From SW4 sp042466115 (lineage in GTDB: Bacteria; Pseudomonadota; Alphaproteobacteria; Rhodobacterales; Rhodobacteraceae), in assembly GCF_042466115.1 (NCBI RefSeq), contig NZ_JAXHBQ010000001.1:2232001-2296000 (forward strand): a stretch of 64,000 nt of DNA. Reading direction: 5' to 3'. Under the pieces are notes generated by a model, which saw only the letters and a program-made list of their open reading frames with translations, made no database searches and had not been told where the DNA came from. The translations under genes were made by a program, and so were the position numbers. Of this stretch, positions 34,090-41,928 are shown piece by piece (within the stretch, counting starts at the first letter, position 1; each line of letters opens with the position of its first letter).

Positions 34090-34503
34090 ATGAAACATGA
34101 TCCGACCCGTGATATGCGCGACTGTGCGCAGGTTTTCTTGCTGCGTCCGCGCGATACGCTGCGCGTTGATCCGGTGCCGATTTCGCAGATGGTCGACACC
34201 CTGGGCGAGATCGGGGCCGAAGAAGCGATTTGCAACAAGTTGGAGGATCTGACGCGCCACATGCGCCGGATCGTCGATTTTCACACAGCTTGCGACTTCG
34301 AGGGGCTGGCAACGCGCGCCAGATCGGTCGTGGATCTTGCCGATTGCATTGGTTTGCCGTTGCTGGCCAAGGTTGCGCGCGATGTGGTGATTTCGGTGCG
34401 CAACTGTGACGACATGGGTGTCGCCGCGACAGTGGCCCGTTTGGCCCGCATCGCGGACATTGCTTTGTTCGAGGTGGGAAACTTGCAAGACCAGGGCGCA
34501 TGA
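34090..34503 (+). CDS. Hypothetical protein, helical
   Basis: 137 residues, no signal peptide or membrane segment. It is mainly alpha-helical and rich in Ala/Arg, with a DxHTACDFEGLATRARSVVDLADCIGL stretch that resembles a helical-bundle phosphotransfer or sensor-like fold (a His at about 65), but no family is recognised with confidence. It is divergent from the carbonic anhydrase gene and 64 bp before the aminopeptidase gene. Function is not assigned. Confidence 0.6.
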   Translation: MKHDPTRDMRDCAQVFLLRPRDTLRVDPVPISQMVDTLGEIGAEEAICNKLEDLTRHMRRIVDFHTACDFEGLATRARSVVDLADCIGLPLLAKVARDVVISVRNCDDMGVAATVARLARIADIALFEVGNLQDQGA

Positions 34504-34567
34504 TCCGGCCCCTTGCGGGAAGGACATAACCCGATAAAGTCACGGCACCGCAGCCGGAGCCTTGATC

Positions 34568-35953
34568 ATGTTCACGCCGACATTTGCCGCACCGTCACCA
34601 GACGCGATCCCGTTGATCGCCTGCGACCCGGATGGCACCCAGAACGCACTGGAATCTTTGCCGCAGGCACAGGCAGCCTGGGCGCGCGCGAACGGATTTC
34701 AGGGTGGTGCTGGCGATTGCGTGATCTTGCCGAACGCGGATGGCGCAGTGGCCGCCGCGCTGATCGGGCTGGGCAATGCCGAGGCGCAAAAACGCGGTCG
34801 GTTCCTTGCCGCCAAAGCGTTGGGAAAGCTGCCGCAAGGGACCTATCAATTGGCAGACGGGTTGAAGATATCCGCGCTTGAGGAGGCCGCTCTTGGTTAC
34901 CTCCTCGCCAGTTACCGGTTTGATCGCTACGCCGCGAAGAAACCGATGGCGGCGCAGCTTGTCGCCCCCGACGGGATTGACGCGAACCGCCTTATGATCA
35001 TCGCCGCTGGCGAGTGTCTGACCCGTGATCTGATCAACACGCCTGCGTCGGAAATGGGGCCGGACAACCTTGAAGCGGCAGCGCGTGATCTGGCAAAGCG
35101 TCACAGCGCCAACATCGCCGTCATAACGGGCGGCGACCTGTTGGTGGAAAACTTTCCGATGATCCATGCCGTTGGGCGGGCCGCAGATCGCGCGCCGCGC
35201 CTGATTGATTTGCGTTGGGGCAAGGCGGGCCCGAAACTGACCCTTGTTGGCAAAGGCGTATGTTTCGATACCGGCGGGCTGAATATCAAACCGGGCGCGT
35301 CCATGGGCTTGATGAAAAAGGATATGGGTGGGGCAGCGGCCGTGCTGGGCCTTGCACATATGATCATGGCGCTGGGCCTGCCCGTGCAGTTGCGCGTGTT
35401 GATCCCCGCCGTTGAAAACAGCATCGGCGGCAATGCATTCCGGCCGCAGGATATCCTGACCAGCCGCAAGGGTCTGACAGTTGAAATCAACAATACCGAT
35501 GCCGAAGGGCGGTTGGTGCTGGCCGATGCGCTGGCCTATGCCGACGAAGACAGACCCGACCAGATCATATCGATGGCGACGCTGACGGGGGCCGCGCGGG
35601 TGGCAGTTGGCCCCGACATCGCGCCGTTCTTTACGGATGACGACAACATGGCAAGCGCGCTGACTACGGCGTCACGCACAGTTGCCGATCCGGTCTGGCG
35701 CATGCCCTTCCACGATCCCTATGAATCAATGATCGAACCCGGCGTGGCCGACCTGGACAACGCCCCAAAAGGCGGTTTTGCAGGCGCGACCACGGCGGCC
35801 CTGTTCTTGCGCCGCTTTGTCAGCACCGCGCCCTATACCCATTTCGACATTTATGGCTGGCAACCCAGCGCGGCACCCGCCCGCCCGAAAGGCGGTGTCG
35901 GGCAGGGCACCCGCGCGCTCTTGCAAGCCCTGCCTGACATCTTGGGGCTGTGA
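34568..35953 (+). CDS. M17-family leucyl aminopeptidase
   Basis: 461 residues from the ATG at 34568, with GGAG eight bases upstream; a TTG at 34562 is also in frame. The C-terminal catalytic domain has GKGVCFDTGGLNIKPG (Lys/Asp Zn ligands), KKDMGGAAAVLG and NNTDAEGRLVLADALAYA, the M17 signature NTDAEGRL. It removes N-terminal amino acids from peptides in the cytoplasm with two metal ions. The next gene starts at its stop codon (TGATG), suggesting co-translation. Confidence 0.93.
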   Translation: MFTPTFAAPSPDAIPLIACDPDGTQNALESLPQAQAAWARANGFQGGAGDCVILPNADGAVAAALIGLGNAEAQKRGRFLAAKALGKLPQGTYQLADGLKISALEEAALGYLLASYRFDRYAAKKPMAAQLVAPDGIDANRLMIIAAGECLTRDLINTPASEMGPDNLEAAARDLAKRHSANIAVITGGDLLVENFPMIHAVGRAADRAPRLIDLRWGKAGPKLTLVGKGVCFDTGGLNIKPGASMGLMKKDMGGAAAVLGLAHMIMALGLPVQLRVLIPAVENSIGGNAFRPQDILTSRKGLTVEINNTDAEGRLVLADALAYADEDRPDQIISMATLTGAARVAVGPDIAPFFTDDDNMASALTTASRTVADPVWRMPFHDPYESMIEPGVADLDNAPKGGFAGATTAALFLRRFVSTAPYTHFDIYGWQPSAAPARPKGGVGQGTRALLQALPDILGL

Positions 35954-36774
35954 TGGATCGCCGACTTACCCCCGCCAATGACCGTGTCGCCGCAATCGCG
36001 CTGAAAGGGCAGGTCGACGCGCCCCGCTTCGTCGACGGCTGGGCGCAAGGCGTGGTGCTGCCGGTTGTGGACCTGTTCAAGACCCCGAAAGGCACACGCG
36101 ATCGACAGTTGTTGCTTGGCACAACCGTTACGGTGTTCGAGGATGTTGAGGGCTGGAGTTTCGTGCAATCAAACCTTGATGGCTACGTCGGGTATGTTCC
36201 GACCTATGCGCTGGGCGATCCGGTTGACGTCAGCCACCGTGTCGCCACCCCCGCAACCCACGCCTATGAAGCGGACACGTTCAAGTCCAAGAACCTGATG
36301 CACCTGCCGTTCGGGGCGCAGGTGAAGGTGTTGGACGAACGGGCAAAGTTTTTTGAGACACCCCACGGGTTTGTTCCGAAAAAGCACCTGCGCCCGCTTG
36401 CGCAGCCATTCACGGACCCGGTGACTGTCGCGCAGCTGCATTTTGGCACGCCCTATCTTTGGGGCGGCAACAGCACGTTGGGGATTGATTGTTCCGGTCT
36501 TGTGCAGGCCGCGCTGGGCGCCTGCGACATCCCGTGCCCGGGTGACAGCGACATGCAACAGGCCGCGCTTGGGCACGACATCGCGACTGACGCGCCATTG
36601 CAGCGCGGCGACCTGCTGTTCTGGAAAGGGCATGTGGGGATGATGGTGGACGCTGATACGCTGTTGCACGCCAATGCGCATCACATGGCCGTGGCCTATG
36701 AAACGGTCAATGCCGCCATCTTGCGTATCAAGGCGCAGGGTGATGGTGATGTGACGGCGCGCAAGCGCCTTTAG
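35953..36774 (+). CDS. NlpC/P60 family peptidoglycan hydrolase with SH3-like domains
   Basis: 273 residues from the ATG at 35953, which overlaps the upstream stop (TGATG). Two bacterial SH3-like regions occupy about 20-160. The C-terminal NlpC/P60 papain-like domain has the catalytic Cys in IDCSGLVQAAL (about 178), the His in KGHVGMM (about 228) and NAHHM at the third catalytic position. Such enzymes cleave peptide bonds in the murein stem. There is no obvious signal peptide, so it may act on recycled muropeptides or be exported by a non-classical route. Confidence 0.85.
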   Translation: MDRRLTPANDRVAAIALKGQVDAPRFVDGWAQGVVLPVVDLFKTPKGTRDRQLLLGTTVTVFEDVEGWSFVQSNLDGYVGYVPTYALGDPVDVSHRVATPATHAYEADTFKSKNLMHLPFGAQVKVLDERAKFFETPHGFVPKKHLRPLAQPFTDPVTVAQLHFGTPYLWGGNSTLGIDCSGLVQAALGACDIPCPGDSDMQQAALGHDIATDAPLQRGDLLFWKGHVGMMVDADTLLHANAHHMAVAYETVNAAILRIKAQGDGDVTARKRL

Positions 36775-37116
36775 TCACTGGACCGCGCGGATCAGTTTGC
36801 GTTCCAGAACCCGCAACACCTGTTTCAGATCGTTGCCGCGTTTCAGGATCTGGCCATCCATGCCCAAGACCGCATACTGCCCCTGTTTCAGACGCAAACG
36901 CGGGCGCTTTTCAATGCGGTAAATCGGGTTTTCAGCCGTGCGCCGAAACACCGAAAACACCGCCACATCGCGCAGGCAGGAAATGCCGTAATCGCGCCAT
37001 TCGCCTGCGGCGACCATCCGGCCATACAGCCCCAGAATCGGCCCTAGTTCGGTGCGGTGGAACGCGATCTGTTCGGGCAAGGCGGCCCCGAACGGCGTGA
37101 TGTTTTGCACTGTCAT
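36775..37116 (-). CDS. DUF2794-domain protein
   Basis: 113 residues from the ATG at 37116-37114; an upstream in-frame extension to 37197 is unlikely. The DUF2794 motif is IAFHRTELGPILGLYGRMVAAGEWRDYGISCLRDVAVFSVFRRTAENPIYRIEKRPRLRLKQG, and it ends GNDLKQVLRVLERKLIRAV. The family is widespread in alphaproteobacteria with no known function. It converges with the NlpC gene, stop to stop at 36774/36775, and is divergent from the candidate RNA at 37246. Confidence 0.85.
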   Translation of the reverse strand: MTVQNITPFGAALPEQIAFHRTELGPILGLYGRMVAAGEWRDYGISCLRDVAVFSVFRRTAENPIYRIEKRPRLRLKQGQYAVLGMDGQILKRGNDLKQVLRVLERKLIRAVQ

Positions 37117-37245
37117 GGGATCAGAGTTGCGCGCAATCGCACGCATATCAAGTAAAAGCTGACATTTGCCCGCGCTGACCGTGAAATGGCCCCGCATTTG
37201 CCCAGAATTTGCCGGATTCGAAATGTAGCTGAGGATTAGCGAAAT

Positions 37246-37343
37246 GGTCCCGGCGCTGCGGTAACAGCCCCCACCCAGTACGTGGTGTCGGGACCTCGCA
37301 ATTCCAAAAGAACCCCTGCGTGCAAACGTGGGGGTTTTCTTTT
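37246..37343 (+). ncRNA. Candidate structured small RNA with a three-way junction and intrinsic terminator
   Basis: A 7-bp closing stem, GGTCCCG (37246-37252) with CGGGACC (37289-37295), encloses two hairpins: GCTG/CAGC (37255-37268) and CCAC/GTGG (37271-37285). A 15-nt linker (37296-37310, containing TCGCAATTCC) then leads to a strong terminator at 37311-37343. The RNA would be about 98 nt. The region is intergenic and non-coding. A possible promoter is TTGCCG (37209-37214) with GGATTA (37233-37238), but it is weak. No known family is recognised with certainty. Structure and terminator are direct observations; the RNA itself is inferred. Confidence 0.5.
37311..37343. terminator. Two-way intrinsic terminator with GCAA loop
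   Basis: AACCCCTGCGT (37311-37321) pairs with ACGTGGGGGTT (37326-37336) over 11 bp with two G-T pairs, closed by a GCAA tetraloop. TTCTTTT follows on the plus strand. On the minus strand TTCTTTTGG follows the stem, so it also ends the lipoprotein gene that stops at 37342. Confidence 0.85.
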
Positions 37344-37641
37344 AGCCGCACCAGATCCGCTGAATGCGCTGGCTTTGCGCGATGTCAAAATTGATCCGTT
37401 CGGCACGGTAATCCATCGTCACGGCCATTCCGGGGCGGATGACGCGCACGGGGCGCATGATCAGGACACGTTCAAGCGCAGTGGCGTCCTGCCCGATCAG
37501 GTCAGCATAGGGGGACGCGCCACAGCTGTCGTCGCCGATGATCGGCATCTGTGGCTGGGTAATCCGCTGATCTGGACTGTCCAGCACCGGTGCCTCGCAC
37601 GCGGCGAGCACAAGCAGCAAGATTGGAAAAAACCGTTTCAT
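37342..37641 (-). CDS. Small lipoprotein with peptidase-inhibitor I78-like domain
   Basis: 99 residues from the ATG at 37641-37639. A lipoprotein signal MKRFFPILLLVLAAC has its lipobox Cys at about residue 15. The mature part has CGASPYADLIGQDATALERV, and the MRPVRVIRPGMAVTMDYRAERINFDIAQSQRIQRIWCG tail matches the peptidase-inhibitor I78 family (DxxRhNhxhd...I). I78 members inhibit proteases in some organisms; here the target is unknown. It likely sits in the outer-membrane or periplasmic face. The downstream terminator is shared with the candidate RNA. Confidence 0.75.
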   Translation of the reverse strand: MKRFFPILLLVLAACEAPVLDSPDQRITQPQMPIIGDDSCGASPYADLIGQDATALERVLIMRPVRVIRPGMAVTMDYRAERINFDIAQSQRIQRIWCG

Positions 37642-37742
37642 CCTAGTATTTTGGACCCATTGGTCGCGATTGGCAAGAATCTGCGTTGAACTTGCTTGCG
37701 GTTTCAAGGAACCTGATGCCAATCAAACCGGAGGAAAGAACC

Positions 37743-38855
37743 ATGCGCACACGTGCCGCCGTTGCCACGCAAGCGGGCAAACCACTTGAAGTCATGGAGG
37801 TGAACCTGGATGGCCCACGCGCCGGCGAGGTTCTGGTTGAAATCAAGGCGACCGGCATTTGCCACACCGATGAATTCACGCTGTCAGGCGCTGATCCCGA
37901 AGGGCTGTTTCCGGCGATCCTTGGGCACGAAGGCGCGGGCGTGGTTGTTGATGTGGGGCCCGACGTCAAAAGCCTGAAAAAGGGCGATCATGTGATCCCG
38001 CTTTACACGCCTGAGTGCCGCGAATGCGAATACTGCCTGAACCCGAAAACCAACCTGTGCCAATCCATCCGCACCACACAGGGCGCGGGGCTGATGCCCG
38101 ATGGCACCAGCCGCTTCAGCACTTTGGACGGTGATCCGATCCTGCATTACATGGGCTGTTCCACGTTTTCAAACTACACGGTTCTGCCCGAAATCGCGCT
38201 GGCCAAGGTCCGCGAGGACGCGCCGTTTGACAAGATTTGCTATATCGGTTGCGGCGTGACCACGGGGATCGGCGCGGTGATCAACACCGCCAAGGTCGAA
38301 ATCGGCAGCCGCGCGATTGTCTTTGGTCTGGGTGGGATCGGTCTGAACGTCGTGCAGGGATTGCGCCTTGCTGGTGCGGATCAGATTGTCGGGGTTGATC
38401 TGAACCCCGACAAGGTTGAAATGGCGACCCGTTTCGGCATGACCGATTTTGTGAACCCGTCCGAAGTTGACGGTGATCTGGTCGCCTATCTCGTGAACCT
38501 GACCAAGGGCGGCGCGGACTATACCTTTGATGCCACAGGCAACGTGGGCGTCATGCGCACCGCACTTGAATCTGCCCACAAAGGCTGGGGCGAAAGCATC
38601 ATCATCGGCGTGGCCCCGGCAGGCGCCGAAATCAGCACGCGGCCCTTCCAGCTGGTCACAGGGCGCAGCTGGCGTGGCACGGCCTTTGGCGGCGCACGCG
38701 GGCGCACGGATGTCCCGCAGATTGTCGATTGGTATATGGAGGGAAAGATCGAGATTGATCCGATGATCACCCACACCATGCCGCTGGACGATATCAACAA
38801 AGGCTTTGATCTGATGCATGCAGGCAAAAGCATCCGGTCAGTCGTGCTCTATTGA
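37743..38855 (+). CDS. adhI: S-(hydroxymethyl)glutathione dehydrogenase / class III alcohol dehydrogenase
   Basis: 370 residues from the ATG at 37743, after GGAGGAAAGAACC. Zn-dependent medium-chain ADH with catalytic Zn ligands in GICHTDEF and GHEGAGVV, and structural Zn Cys in CRECEYCLNPKTNLC (residues 92-106). The GLGGIGLNVVQG Rossmann site and the GGARGRTDVPQIV region near the C terminus are class III hallmarks. It oxidises the adduct of formaldehyde and glutathione to S-formylglutathione with NAD+. The partner S-formylglutathione hydrolase is at 43570, 5 kb away in the same direction. Confidence 0.95.
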   Translation: MRTRAAVATQAGKPLEVMEVNLDGPRAGEVLVEIKATGICHTDEFTLSGADPEGLFPAILGHEGAGVVVDVGPDVKSLKKGDHVIPLYTPECRECEYCLNPKTNLCQSIRTTQGAGLMPDGTSRFSTLDGDPILHYMGCSTFSNYTVLPEIALAKVREDAPFDKICYIGCGVTTGIGAVINTAKVEIGSRAIVFGLGGIGLNVVQGLRLAGADQIVGVDLNPDKVEMATRFGMTDFVNPSEVDGDLVAYLVNLTKGGADYTFDATGNVGVMRTALESAHKGWGESIIIGVAPAGAEISTRPFQLVTGRSWRGTAFGGARGRTDVPQIVDWYMEGKIEIDPMITHTMPLDDINKGFDLMHAGKSIRSVVLY

Positions 38856-39880
38856 GCGATCTAAATGCATTGGTCCGCAGCTTTTGCGGGCCTTTTGCGT
38901 TTGCGGGGATTGGTGTGTCGCGCGGCGGCGCGGCGCAGTTTCATACCGCCACAGCGCAAGGCATTCAGGCGGATGCCGACAGCTTTTGGCGCGCCGCGTC
39001 GATTTCCAAGGTTGTGACGGGGCGCACGGTTTGGGCCGCGCTGCACGGCGCTGGTCTGGACGGGACGGAACCGGCGCAGGATTTGCTTGGGTTTTCGTTG
39101 CGCGCACCCGATGGCACGGCCCCCACCATCGCACAAATTGCCAGCCATCAATCAGGGCTGACCGATGCCGGTGGATATGCTGTTCCGCTTGGCCAGCCCT
39201 TGCAGGACTGGATTGCGCAACGGGGCGCCGCGATTTGGTCGGGCGCGTCTGTTGGCGCGCAGTTTGAATACTGCAACCTTGGCTTTGTGATCATCGCGGC
39301 CTGCGCTGAAAAGGTAGCAGGCGAACGTTTTGATACCCTCGCGCAGCGCCATGTGCTTGGGGGCATTGCCGCAGGTTTCAACTGGTCCGGCGTGCCAAGC
39401 AACGTTGAAACCGTGCCCACCTACCGTGCGACCAGTGGCCGGTTCGCGCCGCAAATTGACGCGGGTGGCGCGGTCGTGAATCTGCCTGATCCATACGTGC
39501 CGGGACAACACACCGCCGCGTTCAGCCCGCAAGGCGGTTTGCGCATCTCGCTGCGCGGCGCTTTGCAACTGGCGCAAACCTTGCCGCTGCATCCGGTCGA
39601 TACGGGTTGGCAATACGATAGCGCCCGCACACTGGGCGAAATGGACCTGTTCCAGTCCTATGCCTGGGGAATGCAAATCCTTGACGAACCAGCATTTTAT
39701 CCACGTCCCTTGATCGGGCATTTCGCCAATGCCTACGGGTTTTGCGGTGGTATCTGGTATGACCACCACGCCGATATCGCCTTTACCTATGCGCTGAACG
39801 GCTTGGCGATGGGGGATGATGACGATGCCCTGCGCACCGAGGAACGCGCGATTTTCAGTTCAATTGCCGCGCTTGCCTAG
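38852..39880 (+). CDS. Serine hydrolase, class C beta-lactamase / penicillin-binding-like
   Basis: 342 residues beginning at a TTG (38852) that overlaps the adhI stop (TTGA). The SxxK nucleophile motif is ASISKVVTG (about residue 50), and EYCNLGFV supplies the Tyr of YxN (about 138). A C-terminal HxG-like region is less clear. These features place it in the beta-lactamase/D-aminopeptidase/esterase family. There is no signal peptide, so it is likely a cytoplasmic esterase or peptidase, and antibiotic resistance should not be assumed. Overlap with adhI points to co-transcription. Confidence 0.82.
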   Translation: MSDLNALVRSFCGPFAFAGIGVSRGGAAQFHTATAQGIQADADSFWRAASISKVVTGRTVWAALHGAGLDGTEPAQDLLGFSLRAPDGTAPTIAQIASHQSGLTDAGGYAVPLGQPLQDWIAQRGAAIWSGASVGAQFEYCNLGFVIIAACAEKVAGERFDTLAQRHVLGGIAAGFNWSGVPSNVETVPTYRATSGRFAPQIDAGGAVVNLPDPYVPGQHTAAFSPQGGLRISLRGALQLAQTLPLHPVDTGWQYDSARTLGEMDLFQSYAWGMQILDEPAFYPRPLIGHFANAYGFCGGIWYDHHADIAFTYALNGLAMGDDDDALRTEERAIFSSIAALA

Positions 39881-40494
39881 GCACCGTAACGGGCCAGAAA
39901 CGTGGTGACGGCCCCCTGCGCGATGCGTTGCTTTTCAGTGGCCGTGAATTTGTCAGAGATGTTAAAGACCATACGTGTGAACAAGTCCGCCTTGCACAGC
40001 TCGTGAAACTGGTCCGCGGCGAGGGTCAAATCGTCAATCGCCAGATCACCGCGTATCACGGCCTGTTCAAAATAGCTCACAAGCCGCCCGCGTATCAACG
40101 CGGGACCACTGTTGTAAAACTCGCGCCCCAATTCGGGGAAGCGGTCACTTTCGGCCACGCAAATGCGGAATATCCGTTGGCCAAATTCCGATGTGATAAA
40201 GTCGATCATGTGATCGGCAGCGGCGCGCAATACGGTGGCGACAGGCGCGGACATGTCGATCGTTTCGACCGCAAGGTCGGCTTGGCGGCAGCATTCGCCT
40301 TTGGCGACCTCCATGAACAACAGGCGCTTGTCGGGGAAGTAACTGTAAAGCGTGGCCTTGGACACGCCCGCGGCGCGCGCGATATCGTCAACGCTGGCCC
40401 CTTCAAAACCGCTGGCAAGAAACACCTCGGTCGCGCCCGCAAGGACTTGATCGAACTTGCGCCCCTTCTTGATGGTGTTGCTGCCGTCCGGCAT
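39877..40494 (-). CDS. TetR-family regulator (AefR-like C-terminal domain)
   Basis: 205 residues. The helix-turn-helix is ASVDDIARAAGVSKATLYSYFPDK (about residues 35-58). The C-terminal ligand-binding part (IFRICVAESDRFPELGREFYNSGPALI) fits the TetR_C_7/AefR-like class. AGGAGG (40500-40505 on the minus strand) precedes the ATG at 40494-40492. A repeat AAACTG-N7-CAGTTT lies 28 bp upstream, with three more copies or variants at 40782-40856, so it most likely represses itself and the neighbouring promoters. Confidence 0.9.
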   Translation of the reverse strand: MPDGSNTIKKGRKFDQVLAGATEVFLASGFEGASVDDIARAAGVSKATLYSYFPDKRLLFMEVAKGECCRQADLAVETIDMSAPVATVLRAAADHMIDFITSEFGQRIFRICVAESDRFPELGREFYNSGPALIRGRLVSYFEQAVIRGDLAIDDLTLAADQFHELCKADLFTRMVFNISDKFTATEKQRIAQGAVTTFLARYGA

Positions 40495-40521
40495 GCGCGT
40501 CCTCCTGAATTGCCTAAGGAT

Positions 40522-40540
40522 AAACTGTTTAGTTCAGTTT
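40522..40540. promoter_or_regulatory. TetR operator 1 (upstream of tetR)
   Basis: AAACTG-TTTAGTT-CAGTTT is a 6-bp inverted repeat with a 7-bp spacer, 28 bp before the tetR ATG. It is the same element as those at 40782-40856, which supports autoregulation. Confidence 0.65.
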
Positions 40541-40581
40541 CGGCAAGCAGAATGGCACGTCATGCCGTAACGGCTTTTGGG

Positions 40582-40764
40582 TCAGCGGCCCGTCGTTGGG
40601 CAGGGCGCGGCCTGTGTGGCCGTGGCCGGATCACAAAGAGGGGCCGGTGTCATTTCATCGGCAAAGGTCATCGTCGGAAGCTGAAAGATAAACGAGTCAG
40701 CGGCGGCGGGCAGGGCAGAGGCAACAGCGAGGGCCGCAAGCAAAGCGATCAGAGCGTTTTTCAT
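40582..40764 (-). CDS. Small exported protein next to the TetR operators
   Basis: 60 residues. MKNALIALLAALAVASALPAAA is a signal peptide, then DSFIFQLPTMTFADEM and a short Cys-containing tail (LCDPATATQAAPCPTTGR). No family is recognised. It is transcribed toward tetR, and its start lies next to three TetR-type operators. The gene may be the primary target of the regulator. The function is unknown. Confidence 0.5.
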   Translation of the reverse strand: MKNALIALLAALAVASALPAAADSFIFQLPTMTFADEMTPAPLCDPATATQAAPCPTTGR

Positions 40765-40781
40765 TTTGATTCTCCATAAGT

Positions 40782-40856
40782 GAACTGTTGGGTTCAGTTT
40801 CTAACTAAACTGGTTGGTTCAGTTTGCAAGCATAAAGTGAACCGACCAGTTCACTT
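40782..40856. promoter_or_regulatory. Cluster of three TetR-type operators
   Basis: Copy 2 is GAACTG-TTGGGTT-CAGTTT (40782-40800), copy 3 AAACTG-GTTGGTT-CAGTTT (40807-40825), and copy 4 AAGTGAAC-N6-GTTCACTT (40835-40856), the last an inverted variant with a perfect 8-bp palindrome. They fill the gap between the small exported protein gene and mbfA. The shared AACTG...CAGTT core and its repeat in front of tetR indicate a single regulator. Confidence 0.65.
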
Positions 40857-40888
40857 ATTTGACTTGCAGGTTGCTGTCGCTGGGTTAC

Positions 40889-40905
40889 TTTAGAATGAAT
40901 CTAAG
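40889..40905 (+). promoter_or_regulatory. Irr-type iron control element (ICE) upstream of mbfA
   Basis: TTTAGAA-TGA-ATCTAAG (40889-40905) agrees with 12 of 14 positions of the ICE half-sites TTTAGAA-N3-TTCTAAA, and holds the inverted repeat TTAGA-N5-TCTAA. It sits 14 bp before the mbfA ATG. Irr represses mbfA in other alphaproteobacteria, so iron control of this gene is likely. Confidence 0.6.
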
Positions 40906-40918
40906 AAGTGAGGTTTCT

Positions 40919-41896
40919 ATGATCCCCGGAATTTCAACCCGCCGCCGTTTCCGCGATCTGTCCGAACAGGATATCCTTGCCCTGGCAATCTCGTCCGAGG
41001 AAGACGATGCGCGAATCTACCGCAGCTACGCCGAAATGTTGCGGGCGGATTTTCCGGCCTCGGCAACCGTGTTCGATGGCATGGCCGCCGAAGAAGATGA
41101 ACACCGCCGCAAGCTGATTGACCTGCACGCCAAACGCTTTGGCGATGTGATCCCGTTGATCCGGCGCGAGCATGTATCCGGTTTCTATGCCCGCCGCCCG
41201 GTTTGGCTGATCGAGAACCTTGGCATTGACCGTATCCGCGACGAGGCCGCGCAGATGGAGCGCGATGCCGAACGGTTTTATCGTGCCGCCGCCGCCGTCA
41301 CGACCGATGCCGACACGCGCAAGCTGCTGGGCGATCTGGCCGCTGCCGAGGCGGGCCATACCCGAACCGCCAACGCGCTTGAGGAACAGCATGTCGACGG
41401 TGATGCCCGCGACGAAGAGACCAGCGCCGCCCACCGTCAGTTTGTCCTCACCTGGGTGCAGCCGGGCCTTGCCGGATTGATGGACGGGTCTGTGTCGACG
41501 CTCGCACCGATCTTTGCCGTGGCCTTTGCCACGCAAAACACATGGACAACATTCCTTGTCGGGCTTGCAGCCTCGGTCGGTGCCGGTATCAGTATGGGTT
41601 TCACCGAAGCCGCCTCGGACGATGGCCAAATCTCGGGGCGCGGATCGCCACTGAAACGCGGCTTTGCATCCGGCATCATGACGACGATTGGCGGGCTGGG
41701 TCATGCGTTGCCCTACCTGATCGCCGACTTCTGGACCGCAACGGTCATCGCCATCATCGTCGTGTTTGTCGAACTTTGGGCCATCGCGTGGATCCAGAAC
41801 CGCTATATGCAGACGCCGTTCTTTCGGGCTGCGTTTCAGGTGGTGCTGGGGGGTGCATTGGTGTTCGCAGCCGGCGTTTTGATCGGTTCGGGATAG
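40919..41896 (+). CDS. mbfA: Membrane-bound ferritin MbfA (rubrerythrin/VIT1-type)
   Basis: 325 residues from the ATG at 40919; a 20-residue upstream extension would cover the ICE and is unlikely. The N-terminal half (about 1-150) is a ferritin-like diiron domain with SSEEDDARIYRSYAE, AAEEDEHRRKLIDLH and AAAEAGHTRTANALEE. The C-terminal half has VIT1/CCC1-type membrane helices (residues 190-325) with WVQPGLAGLMDGSVSTLAPIFAVAF. MbfA exports or stores iron under iron-rich, acid or peroxide stress and is an Irr target. It follows the ICE box and TetR operators. Confidence 0.9.
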   Translation: MIPGISTRRRFRDLSEQDILALAISSEEDDARIYRSYAEMLRADFPASATVFDGMAAEEDEHRRKLIDLHAKRFGDVIPLIRREHVSGFYARRPVWLIENLGIDRIRDEAAQMERDAERFYRAAAAVTTDADTRKLLGDLAAAEAGHTRTANALEEQHVDGDARDEETSAAHRQFVLTWVQPGLAGLMDGSVSTLAPIFAVAFATQNTWTTFLVGLAASVGAGISMGFTEAASDDGQISGRGSPLKRGFASGIMTTIGGLGHALPYLIADFWTATVIAIIVVFVELWAIAWIQNRYMQTPFFRAAFQVVLGGALVFAAGVLIGSG

Positions 41897-41928
41897 TCGC
41901 GCCGCAAACTGCGTGCTAACCAACGCGC

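Noticed and set aside
37148..37351. ORF on the minus strand across the candidate RNA region
   Set aside because: It overlaps the structured non-coding region and the terminator, and lacks conserved sequence or a ribosome site.
38852..39880. Serine hydrolase as an antibiotic-resistance beta-lactamase
   Set aside because: It has no signal peptide and lies in an operon with class III alcohol dehydrogenase; the SxxK and YxN motifs alone fit many esterases.
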